From Asterochloris sp. CNOR1 (lineage: Eukaryota > Chlorophyta > Trebouxiophyceae > Trebouxiales > Trebouxiaceae): a DNA stretch of 64,000 bases. The notes below the pieces were generated by a model. The model made no database searches, had not been told where the DNA came from, and saw nothing but the letters and a program-made list of their open reading frames with translations. Numbering within the stretch: position 1 is the first letter of the stretch; the number at the start of each line of letters is the position of its first letter. The DNA lies in contig OZ017757.1 of NCBI GenBank assembly GCA_963969365.1, positions 248,001-312,000 of the forward strand, written 5' to 3'. Position numbers and translations under genes: made by a program. This document shows, in pieces, positions 56,701 through 64,000 of this stretch.

Positions 56701-58012
56701 AAACACAGCGCCACTGCCAACCCTTCCAGCTTCATGCTCAACATATTCAGCAGTGTGCCATCTTGATCAACTGCTGAATTGACTGATTGATGGTTACCCC
56801 TGTGGTTTTTGGCTACCTCCTCTCTGCAGGACCTAGACACTTCATCTGCAGGCCCCTTGACACTGCCAAACTCTCCAGCTTTGTGCACGTGGGGGACAGC
56901 ATGCTACCGTGCACATCATCTTGGCAGGCAGTGTTTGCCTGCCTGCCATTGAGAAGGGCCCAGTGCCTTCTGTGCAGGCCCATGGTGATTGCCAGACCCT
57001 CCAGCTTTGTGCCCAAGGGGGACAGCGGTGTGCGGGCCATGCTGGTGGTGGAGCACACTGCCCGTCCTCTGCTCAACTGGATGGTCTCCCGCCTGGTGGA
57101 CACTGTGAGGGGAGACAAGCTCTTTCTGGCTCGCGCCAATGCCAAAGATTCAGCTGCCCAGGTTAGGCACATCTTCTTCTCCTGTTCATGAGCTCTTTCT
57201 GTCATTGAGGGGAAGCAAGGGCTGACCAGCTTCCAGCATTTGTTGCCAATACCAGGGCTCAGCTACCCAGCCAGGGCGCAGCTACCCGGCCAGGGCAGAA
57301 GCAGCTGTGACTGTTACAGCAGCTTGCTGGCAGCGTGCGAGGGCAATCAACGAGAAATGATTGTATCTACTGGTGGCCATGGCCAACAGCCTGGGATGTG
57401 CGTTGCGCGTCACTCACACTGCGAATGTTTGCACCAAGCCCATGCGGCAACTGCTTCTTTGTGCAAGCTTCTCTTGGACAGGAACTCCCTATCTCGCATC
57501 AATACCAGCTGCTGCAGTTTGCAGAGCCCTGTAGGGCAAAACTACCCTTCTTTCAGGTTCCCATCTGCCAAGTTTGCTGCCTGCAGGACACCATGACCAC
57601 GCGGCAGCTGCTGGACCAGTTTGCAGAGGTGGCGGGTGCCAAGCGCGTGGCTACGGTGAAACGGGCCCTGGTCGGCAGCAACGTCACTGAGGCTTATGTC
57701 AGCGCAGCAGAGATGGACAGGGTGCACCTGCTGGCTGTTCAGGTGACTTTGAGAAAGCATCAAGTGGTGCATCTGCTGTCAGCAGGCAAAACGACTCTAC
57801 TTGTCACCATCTTAGGAAACCTTATCTGCGTGCATGTCGTGTGGGAAAAACGACAGGTTGGTGAGGCTACACATCCCTCTTTGCATTTGAGCAAACTCAG
57901 CACTGAAGCTGGGAGACACCCCTCCTGGCGCACATGCAAGCCCTGTAGCACACTCCAGCCTGCTGAGTGCAAGCAGGTGGTCTCAGATCTGACAAGCGGC
58001 CCCAAAAAATGA
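44732..58012 (+). CDS. Large protein: nucleotidyltransferase-like core plus two USP domains
   Basis: Exons supported by phase: 47320-47434, 47661-47795, 48119-48460, 49423-49560, 50446-50625, 51209-51383, 51520-51756, 52040-52207, 52717-52810, 53131-53256, 53596-53637, 54120-54257, 54575-54741 (phase of its 5' edge unresolved), 55535-55741, 56253-56404, 56978-57161, 57587-57742. Probable first exons are 44732-44857 and 45530 to about 45690; a further exon may lie at 53937-54015. The region from LKLLGGEQFEHYKRQVLELL through LALRVAIEELAGAEALAKLV, IIHTSDEQEAALLQELKLNK and GSGYAMMQLAW resembles UDP-sugar pyrophosphorylase-type folds, but the N-terminal glycine-rich nucleotide loop was not seen. 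USP-type segments follow: VVFVADNEASNHAASLARSL with DLIVMGSHQISKPDSALIGS, then AMLVVEHTARPLLNWMVSRL. The second USP domain lacks its C-terminal GS-rich part; the frame runs on from 57742 to a stop at 58012. It could be two genes. Confidence 0.6.
45045..45475 (+). repeat. Two copies of the exon at 45530
   Basis: CTGCAGGAGCAACGCCGCCT at 45047 and TGCTGCAGGAGCGTCACTGG at 45402 match the real acceptor and exon (CTGCAGGAGCGCCGTCGGCA at 45524), with downstream TCGCAGGG.CTG and GGC.TT.GGCAGCC landmarks. Confidence 0.8.
48990..49042 (+). repeat. Decayed copy of the start of exon 49423-49560
   Basis: GTGCCCAGCAGATGCTGGGTATGCCCATCCG-type sequence (GCCCAGCAGATGCTG core) repeats the exon stretch AAGGCCCAGCAGATGCTGCG about 430 bp upstream. 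Confidence 0.65.
49700..49925 (+). repeat. Two copies of the 3' end of exon 49423-49560
   Basis: The exon end (GTGGAGTGGGAGGCACCCTT, CACCTTTGAT, TCCTCAAACTGCTGG) recurs at 49708-49760 (CTGGAGTGGGAGCAACCCTT, CACCTATGAT) and 49876-49921 (CTCTTCACCTTTGACGATAT, TTTCCTAAACTGCTATG). Confidence 0.85.
50190..50405 (+). repeat. Two copies of the start of exon 50446-50625
   Basis: GACGGCGAGCAATTCGAGCA at 50330 and GCATTGTGAGCACGGCGACC near 50224 mirror the real GGCGGCGAGCAGTTTGAGCA at 50447. Each is followed by related sequence and a GAGGCAGCC tail shared among the copies; period about 110-125 bp. Confidence 0.85.
50903..50985 (+). repeat. Copy of the start of exon 51209-51383
   Basis: CTGCAGGCAACAAAGGGGGT then AGAGGGGCTATCCCTGCGGA and CTGCTGGCTCTGAGGGTGGC parallel the real acceptor and exon start at 51203-51270. 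The distance is about 300 bp. Confidence 0.88.
51723..51873 (+). repeat. 79-bp near-perfect tandem duplication of an exon end and its donor
   Basis: Copy one (51723-51801) spans the last 34 bases of exon 51520-51756, its CA|GTGAGT donor and intron start; copy two begins at 51802 with only a few differences over about 72 bases. Using the second donor would add a stop (GVQ then TGA), so only the first works in frame. Confidence 0.95.
51960..52015 (+). repeat. Copy of the start of exon 52040-52207
   Basis: CTGCAGGTGGCTGTGCAGCA then GACGGCC at 51961 duplicates CTGCAGGTGGCTGTGCAGCG then GACGGTC at 52034. The period is about 73 bp. Confidence 0.9.
54468..54930 (+). repeat. Copies near exons 54120-54257 and 54575-54741
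   Basis: An exon-end copy with donor lies at 54472-54512 (CAAACGCTGCGCACACACGA then GGTGCGCTAGG beside the real CAGACGCTGAGAACGCACAA then GGTGCGCTGG). A roughly 100-bp tandem pair begins near 54742 and 54845 (GAGAATGCGCCGCTCATGTG beside AAGAACGCGCCGCCCATGTG). Confidence 0.8.
56840..56910 (+). repeat. Copy of the start of exon 56978-57161
   Basis: CTGCAGGCCCCTTGACACTG then CTCTCCAGCTTTGTGCACGT repeats TGTGCAGGCCCATGGTGATT then CCTCCAGCTTTGTGCCCAAG. The following GGGGGACAGC is identical. Distance about 125 bp. Confidence 0.88.
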
Positions 58013-59178
58013 GTGTTTCAGGAGCAGCTTCATGCCACACTGCAGGCGCCCCTGGACAAGGCTGTCCCACCCCATGTAATAGACCTGCTCAGAGCCAGTA
58101 GGGCGCCTGTGCTGCTGATGCGGACCAATCAGCAATGGTGAAGTGTGAGACATCTCTGCTAAAACCCTCCATTGCCAGGCTCAAATTGGGTTGTCGCTTG
58201 AATGCAATGGGAGGGATGTGGTTGCATCGTGAGCCTGACCAGGTGAATGCAATGCAGTCAGTGCTCTTTGAAAAGATTATGTCTTGGGTATGCAGCACGT
58301 CAATGAGCGGCTGCAGCTGCAGCAGCTTGCCAGCAATGGTGGAATAAGAGCTTGCCTGCCATCAATTGCAAGTATGTTTGCTGCAGATAAGTATCAATCA
58401 AATTTATGACTGACAGTCTGGTAAACTCAGGGGCAGCATGTTCATCTGAAATTCTACACTGTAATGCAGTCAGGGACAGGGTGCTGAGGCAGACAAGAAT
58501 TGCTTGCTGAAGGCAACTCCTCGAAAGAGTTGCTGTCGCGCCTGGTCAGCAGTGATAATAAGCAGTGGTTTCAGCTGGCACTGTCAACACATTGCCTGAC
58601 TACAAGCGTGTCAACGCGACGGCTTACTGTTCTCAATGACACTGTCTGCCATCCGAAGCCTTGAGAAGTCTTCAAGGTCAGGCCCTCCAAGACAAGTTGA
58701 CAGGGGGCAGTGACTGCTGTAGCTCAACCTGATGTCAGGCCGTCTGGGAGCTGGCCAGCCTCCTGCAAAGGCAAAGTGTCACTGTTGCCAATGGAATGTG
58801 GTACAGCATAACGCAGCCCCTGATCTGGAAGGTCAACACAGCGGCAAACGGGGCCAGAAGCAATGAAAGAGCTGTGCATGGAATTGAAGTCACATGCCCA
58901 CAGCTGTGGAAGATCCATGCTGCCCTCCTCATCAGACTGGAGCATGCTCAAGACCAGTCGTCCATCCTGGAACTACCAGAAAACAGCTGTGCTGCCAAGA
59001 TCATGCGTAAGGCACCTGAAAGTAAAGCTGCTACAGCTGCACAGGAGGCTTCACCACGCAGCCACGCTAGGCAAGGCCCTGCAGAGGGACCCTCAAGGCG
59101 AGCATGCCTACCTGTACAGCAGTTCTGTGATGTAGGACTTGTGCAAGCACAGCAGCACAACAAGTGCTTTGTTTGTAG
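58013..59178. other. Intergenic region carrying the upstream block of zinc-ribbon copy 5
   Basis: No gene is seen from 58013 to 58730. From about 58740 to 59178 it resembles the upstream blocks of the other zinc-ribbon copies (CCCACAGCTGTGG at 58898, then CATGCTGCCCTCCTCATCA), which marks this as a transposed or duplicated unit. Confidence 0.55.
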
Positions 59179-60033
59179 GCAAGTTTGAGCACGAGGCCAT
59201 CCCCAACACCAGCAGATTGGCTCCGCACCTGCAGCAGGAGTGGGACCCTGCAGCTAATGCCCACCTGGGCAGCATCACCATCACTCCCCAAAGTTGGAGA
59301 AAGGTGTGGTGGAGCAGCGGCATGTGCAAGACCGGGCAGCCGCACAGGTGGCAGGCAACCATCAAAAACCGCTCCAATGGCAGGAACTGCCCCTACGATG
59401 CTGGCAGAGCAGCCTGCCCCTGCAATGATCTGGCCCACAACCACCCAGAGGTGGCAGCAGAGTAGGACTGGGAGGCCAATGGGGAAAGGACACCAGAAAC
59501 TGTGACGGCAAGCAGCCACTTCAAAGCAGCCTGGAGGTGTGGCCTCTGTGGGCACAGCTGGACTGCCGTTGTGCTTAGCAGAACACATGGGACTGGATGT
59601 CCCCAGTGTGCCCGTGAGGCCCGCCGCATCCAGACAAGGCAGCCCAGCATCAGCAGTGGAGCACCACACCTGCTGGCCGAGTGGGACTGGGAGCCCAATG
59701 AGACACATGGCTGGCACCCAGACAATGTCACCCTGGGCTCAGTCAAGAAGGTGCACTGGGTCATGCAAGACGAGTGCAAGTTGGGCCTGGTGCACAGATG
59801 GCAAGCAGCACCAGATTCGCGTGCTTACTATGATCATGGCTCCCCTTACCCCGTGCTCAGAGGCAGCAGATCTTTGGAACTTTCGGGTGAATGGAGAATT
59901 GACACCCAGTGAATGTTGCAGTACAGTCGAGCAAAGTCGTGGCCTGGAAAGGGCCAAGTGGCAGCCAGTGGCACCAGAGGGTTGATCAAGTTGTCAACAC
60001 TGTCAGAAGACATGAAGTGAAAAGGGCCAGATA
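59179..60033 (+). pseudogene. DUF4379-type zinc-ribbon gene, copy 5 (nonsense, deletion, frameshifts)
   Basis: The core starts after a TTTGTAG acceptor. It shows the usual repeats (AACPCNDLAHNHPEVAAE, AAWRCGLCGHSW, GCPQCAREARRIQTRQPSIS, HLLAEWDWEPNETHGWHPDN). The codon after EVAAE is TAG at 59463-59465 where copies 2 and 3 have TGG. Around 59850 about 45 bases including the AVCACNSLAVQ cysteines are lost, and further small shifts follow. It is unlinked from copies 1-4 by about 29 kb. Confidence 0.85.
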
Positions 60034-60395
60034 GCTTCAGTACTGTGGTTCCTATCCTGTATGCTAGCAGGTCCTTTCAAGTGTCGTTCTGGCCAGGGTG
60101 AGCGTCGCATCCCACTTTGTGTGCATTGAGACATCTACGCCTACAGGATGTCAGTGCATGCTTTTGATGGGCAGCTCCTATCGATCTACAAGTCTGCATA
60201 CCGCAACTGGGAGAGTGGTCCTTCTGACGGCTGTGGCCATGTTGCTTACAGTCATGGCAGAAGATGCTACCTCTGAGGGTCTAAGGTATTGGCCACGCAA
60301 TCACGGATCTTTGACATGCGTTACAGCTGTCTCTGACATGCGTGACAAGTATTCTGACTTCATTACCTCTCAAACAAAGCAAATGAGGCATGTTA

Positions 60396-63300
60396 TCATG
60401 CCCTTCTGACAGGTGGTAGACTCTTGGGGACTTCAGGGGTGTGAGGCAGGAAGCTGGGGCTGCCAGGCATGGCCGCCTGCAAACAGTGCAGCAAACCCTT
60501 TGAGCACAGCTTGCCCGTGCACGTGCTGGCAAAAACCCGTGCTCAGGTTGGCAGGCCACGTGTGATGCGCCCACCAAATGTTTGCCCACCACTGTGTGCC
60601 AGCCTGATATCTCTTTCCACGTGGACAGTGCATGCTGCCATGTGCCTAAGCAGTCCTAGCTCGCACTAGTGCTTATCGTCTACAAACAGCTCTAGAAAGT
60701 CCCAAAGGCCTACCATGCTTATCAGGACCATAGAAAACAAGCAACAAGCTCACCATCTCAGCCGGTTTGCGGGGCTTGGAGGGGCCGCAGATCAGCGCAA
60801 TGGTCCTCAGTATGTGACCCTCCACGCCCTCAGCCGAGGCGAGGCCCTCAGCACTGTCCACAGAAGCCGGGCCCTGCCCATCCCTGGGGGTCAGAAACAG
60901 AGCTGCGTCGCCGGCTGGGGCCAACACTGAGTGAGCGCGCAGCTCGTCCTGCAAGAGAGCAGGCAAGTAACGTATCAGGGCAGGGTGTGGCTAGACCGAA
61001 GAGCAGGCGGGTCCGGCGCCATCAGTTTGGGCACATGGCTCAGTCTGTGGGAGGGCAAGCAACCCTTGTACCAGGGCGGTAAGACCTGCCACAAGGTAAA
61101 GGGCACCATTCACCGAGCACCAAACCTCCTCCTTCGGGGGGGGATTCAATCTGGACAAAATACTGAGCACCTGTGCATTGTTCAGCTGACGGCCACCTTG
61201 CCTGCAGGTGCCAGTGCTGAGTGTGTGCACGATACCCACCAAAGTGAGTTAAGAAGTTGGCCGGCAACGACCTTACAACCGAAAGGTGAAGGGGCACAGA
61301 TCAAGCCCCAGAAAAGAGCTAAACACCTGCTGCACCAAGCCTGCCTCCATCAAAGCACTGGTCAGAGTCAGTCTCAGTGGTCCTTGTCTCATGCGACAGC
61401 TTGTCCTGCACCAGTGTGTGCATGCATGCAGCGCTGCCACTCACTGTCTCAGCAGCTTCACTGCTGCCCGCAAAGACTTGACTCACCAGGTCAAAGTCCT
61501 GTGCGTCCACATCTGACAGGTGGCGCCCATGGTGGGAGCCTGAGCCCGGATTGGAGGCCGTGGCCGCCAGGGAGGGGGGCTGCAGCTGATCCACAGCCTC
61601 ACGGGCGCTCAGGTCAGCCAGGTTGGTCTGCACATGCACCGGCAGCCCCAGGCGGATTGCCAGGTACCTGCAGCCAGCGCTGTCGCTTTTGTAGTACGGC
61701 TCAGCGCTGCGAACTATACATCTAGCCACTCTAGTGCTCAGGTCAGCCAAATTGGTCTGCAAGGGGGTGGACAGGCCCGTTTGACTGCCAAGTACCTGCG
61801 CCACACTAGGGATTCTGCTGAGGGATGATTCTGTATCTGATTTTCGGATGCCCCAGGTGCTCTGTTTCCTGCCTATCGCTAGGAAGCAGTCGGAGCAGTG
61901 ACTGGGCTCACAACGATCTGCCTCAGATGATAAGCAGGCCTCAGCAAACAGCGGCATCGCTGAGCCCCTGGCATAGATAGACAGCTCCAGTGGCACATCC
62001 CCAGCATGCAAGCGGCCTGCCTCGGCCTGACATGTGCTACCAGCCCTACCTGATGGCCTGGTCCAGCGTGAAGCGCTCCCTGAGGAGCAGGGTGCACTCC
62101 TTGCGCAGCCCCTCCAGCTCCTGCTTCTGCCGCTGGTGGTACTGGATCTTCTGCCTGCACACACGGAAAGTCATGGCTGGCTGGATGCAGGCTCTGACAA
62201 CAGAAACTGGCTGTCCTGCCACCTCAAGCACTGGACAACATCCTGCCTCTGCCAGTGGTGGGGAATTGATGGGCTGAGCAATATGCGGTGCTTCATGAGC
62301 ATGGCTCATGAGACATTGCATTCCAGTCAGCATGCAGTCCCAGCAACGCTTGTCGTCTGCTGCCCTGCAGACGTGGATTTTGGCCTGTTTGCGCATCAGT
62401 GACTGCTTACACTGCCTGCAGCCTGGGGCATCCACTGATCATACCCTCATCCGCCCGGCCGCGCCCCTGCACTACAGACATCCCCCAAAACAGACCTACC
62501 TGGGGTTTGCATGCCCCAGCGTGCTGGTCTGCACCAGCGCCTCCATGTCGCGCTGATAGTGCTCCATCTGGGACCGCAGCAGCACGTTCTCGGCTGCCAG
62601 ACGTGTGACCTCGCCACTCAGCAGCAGGTTCAGCTTCTCCCCTGCAGAAAAAGCCACGCAACAGCACACTTTAAGTTGTGCAGAGCAACAGCCCACGCAG
62701 TAGCACAGTGGAAGTTGTGCAGAGCCACAGCTTTGCCTCCGTTGCCGCAGTGGGTGGAGCACGAGGGCACTGCGAAGTTCGGTGTGACAGTGCTGCTGCA
62801 AGCCCTATGAAAAGCGGCAGGGTTTGTAGCTGCAGCTTGCTGTGAGCAAGGAGGGCCTGGCGCAAAAAGGCCCAGAAAAAGAGGGGTTGGCAATGCTTCA
62901 GGGCTGGCTGTCTGCAGAGAGGCCTGACAGCAAAGCTGAACAGGGGTTCTACAACTGCAGGGCGGTGCACTGTAGGCAGCATCAGGCGACATGATTGTCA
63001 GGTGCAGCAGCCTGCTGAAAGCAGATCAATCACAAGCTGCAGTGCCCCCAGGCAGGCGCACCCTACAGGCTGCTCAAGCACCGCAGCTGGCCAGCAAGCG
63101 CAGGAGTACACCCCTCAGGCTCAGCCCTGATCACTGTGAAACAGAGCCCTGTACCTTGAGCATCCGCCAGTAGTCCGTCATGCCGTGGGGGCATCTCCTG
63201 CAGGCTGCTCAGGCGCTGCAGCTGACGGTTGACGTCCCAGCTGCTGCTCTCATCCCGGGCGGCCTGCAGCTCTGCTGCCAGGTCGGCGTTCCGGTCTGAC

Positions 63301-64000
63301 AGGTGAGCCACCTCCAGCTGCTGGGCTTCCAACTCATCCTGCAGGCAGCAGCCCAAACCATTCACTGCTGTGTCAGCTCCTCTGCAAGTAATACCCTACA
63401 GCAACCATGAGAAACAGCTGCTTGACAGCCAGGCTATCATCTAGCTCCCCCCTAGCTGCTGAGCTTCCAGCTCGCAGCAGCAGGGCCAGAAAAGCCTCCA
63501 GGCAGGGCACATGCGGGACTCCATGAGGTGCTGGCAGAGGGCCCAGCCTGCAGGCAACAGCAGCAGACTGTGGCAGCCTCCTGCATCCACAGCTGGCAGC
63601 CATGCTGCTGGGCCCAATCCCTGTGGCAACAGCAGCTGTGGCGCGCGCCTGCAGTGGCCCGGCACCCCAAGTGCTGCGGCGACGTCAGGCCACTGGACTG
63701 CCTGACCTCACAAAGTCAGCCACACAAAGTGCCTAAGGGGGCTGGCCCATTAAAAGATGGCCCTGTGCCCCAGGCCTGCAGGGCCAACTACATCAGGCTG
63801 CAGAAGACAGCAGCCCCACCAAATGCAGCTGACAGCCCACCTGATGGGGGACCCTTGACCTGCAGGGCTGCCTGCATTGGGCAGCAGCAAGACAAGCACC
63901 AGGCGTGGCTGAGAACCCACCTGACGGGCCTGCACCTCGTGCTGGGCAGCCTGCAGCTGCATCTGCGCCTGTCTGATCTGGGCTTCAAGGCGCTCCTGTG
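60396..64000 (-). CDS. Coiled-coil protein of unknown function, 3' part (5' end off window)
   Basis: Exons on the minus strand: from beyond 64000 to 63921, then 63338-63155, 62641-62500, 62154-62050, 61667-61487, 60948-60754, 60476-60396; phases agree (0, 1, 2, 2, 0, 0). The visible part is about 290 aa. Strong heptad-type helix runs through EAQIRQAQMQLQAAQHEVQA, EVAHLSDRNADLAAELQAAR, VTRLAAENVLLRSQMEHYQR and QELEGLRKECTLLLRERFTL. A compact segment follows (YLAIRLGLPVHVQTNLADLS, then DVDAQDFDL), and the tail is Ser/Pro-rich, ending SLPPVRRA. I do not recognise the family; a scaffold, motor-adaptor or ciliary role are all possible. It is convergent with zinc-ribbon pseudogene copy 5, whose end lies about 360 bp away. 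Confidence 0.75.
61735..61805 (-). repeat. Copy of the start of exon 61667-61487
   Basis: On the minus strand GGTACTTGGCAGTCAAACGG then CAGACCAATTTGGCTGACCT repeats GGTACCTGGCAATCCGCCTG then CAGACCAACCTGGCTGACCT. The distance is about 130 bp upstream of the exon. Confidence 0.88.
62655..62735 (-). repeat. Tandem pair in coiled-coil gene intron
   Basis: Two units of about 33-38 bp with the shared landmarks CACGCA.(C/T)AGCACA and AAGTTGTGCAGAGC.ACAGC lie directly upstream of exon 62641-62500; part of a third unit follows toward 62735. Confidence 0.7.
63428..63482 (-). repeat. Copy of the start of exon 63338-63155
   Basis: On the minus strand CGAGCTGGAAGCTCAGCAGC repeats the exon start GATGAGTTGGAAGCCCAGCA about 130 bp upstream of the real acceptor. 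Confidence 0.75.

Noticed and set aside
1-64000. CRISPR arrays, bacterial operons, tRNA or rRNA genes
   Set aside because: No spaced identical repeats with unique spacers, no ribosome binding pattern, and no clover-leaf or rRNA sequence was noticed by eye.

Overview
The window is nuclear DNA of a eukaryote, most likely a green alga (Chlorophyta; Trebouxiophyceae is my best guess from gene content and style). Evidence: intron-rich genes with GT-AG and some GC-AG introns and almost uniform CTGCAG or TTGCAG 3' splice sites, plant-type proteins (COG8, algal bZIP factor, universal-stress domains, a plastid-type membrane protein), and a short plant/algal-type telomeric motif (TTTAGGG) inside one intron. 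No bacterial operons, ribosome binding sites, CRISPR, rRNA or tRNA genes were seen.

Layout from left to right: (1) 1-1566, minus, 3' part of a gene with a peptidoglycan-binding-type domain. (2) 2230-8144, plus, a complete nine-exon COG8 gene. (3) 8337-13955, minus, a complete eleven-exon class-3-lipase-like gene. (4) 14026-18139, minus, a WD40-repeat gene, starting only 70 bp upstream of (3). (5) 18.5-31.3 kb, a segmentally duplicated block holding four copies of a DUF4379-type zinc-ribbon gene (plus strand) plus a relic, interleaved with degenerate copies of an unrecognised minus-strand gene. (6) 31573-34699, plus, a plastid-targeted-looking membrane protein. (7) 35286-42097, minus, a complete ten-exon bZIP transcription factor. 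(8) 42.1-44.7 kb, an intergenic region with a 13+13 bp hairpin palindrome and a duplicated promoter-side segment. (9) 44732-57742 or 58012, plus, a giant gene joining a nucleotidyltransferase-like core to two universal-stress-type (USP) domains. (10) 59.2-60.0 kb, a fifth, clearly dead zinc-ribbon copy. (11) 60396-64000, minus, 3' part of a coiled-coil protein gene running off the right edge.

The strongest unexpected signal is shared by nearly every gene on both strands: introns contain one to four decayed tandem copies of the neighbouring exon edge, including its splice site (for example a roughly 126-bp ladder before COG8 exon 5, and a 79-bp almost perfect copy at 51.7-51.9 kb). Introns here seem to lengthen by repeated local duplication of exon-intron junctions. 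The copies carry stops and frame shifts, so they look like fossils rather than alternative exons.

Gene models were spliced by eye; for COG8, lipase, WD40 (C-terminal part), bZIP and the coiled-coil gene, reading-frame phase agrees across every junction given. Functions not stated as recognised remain unknown.
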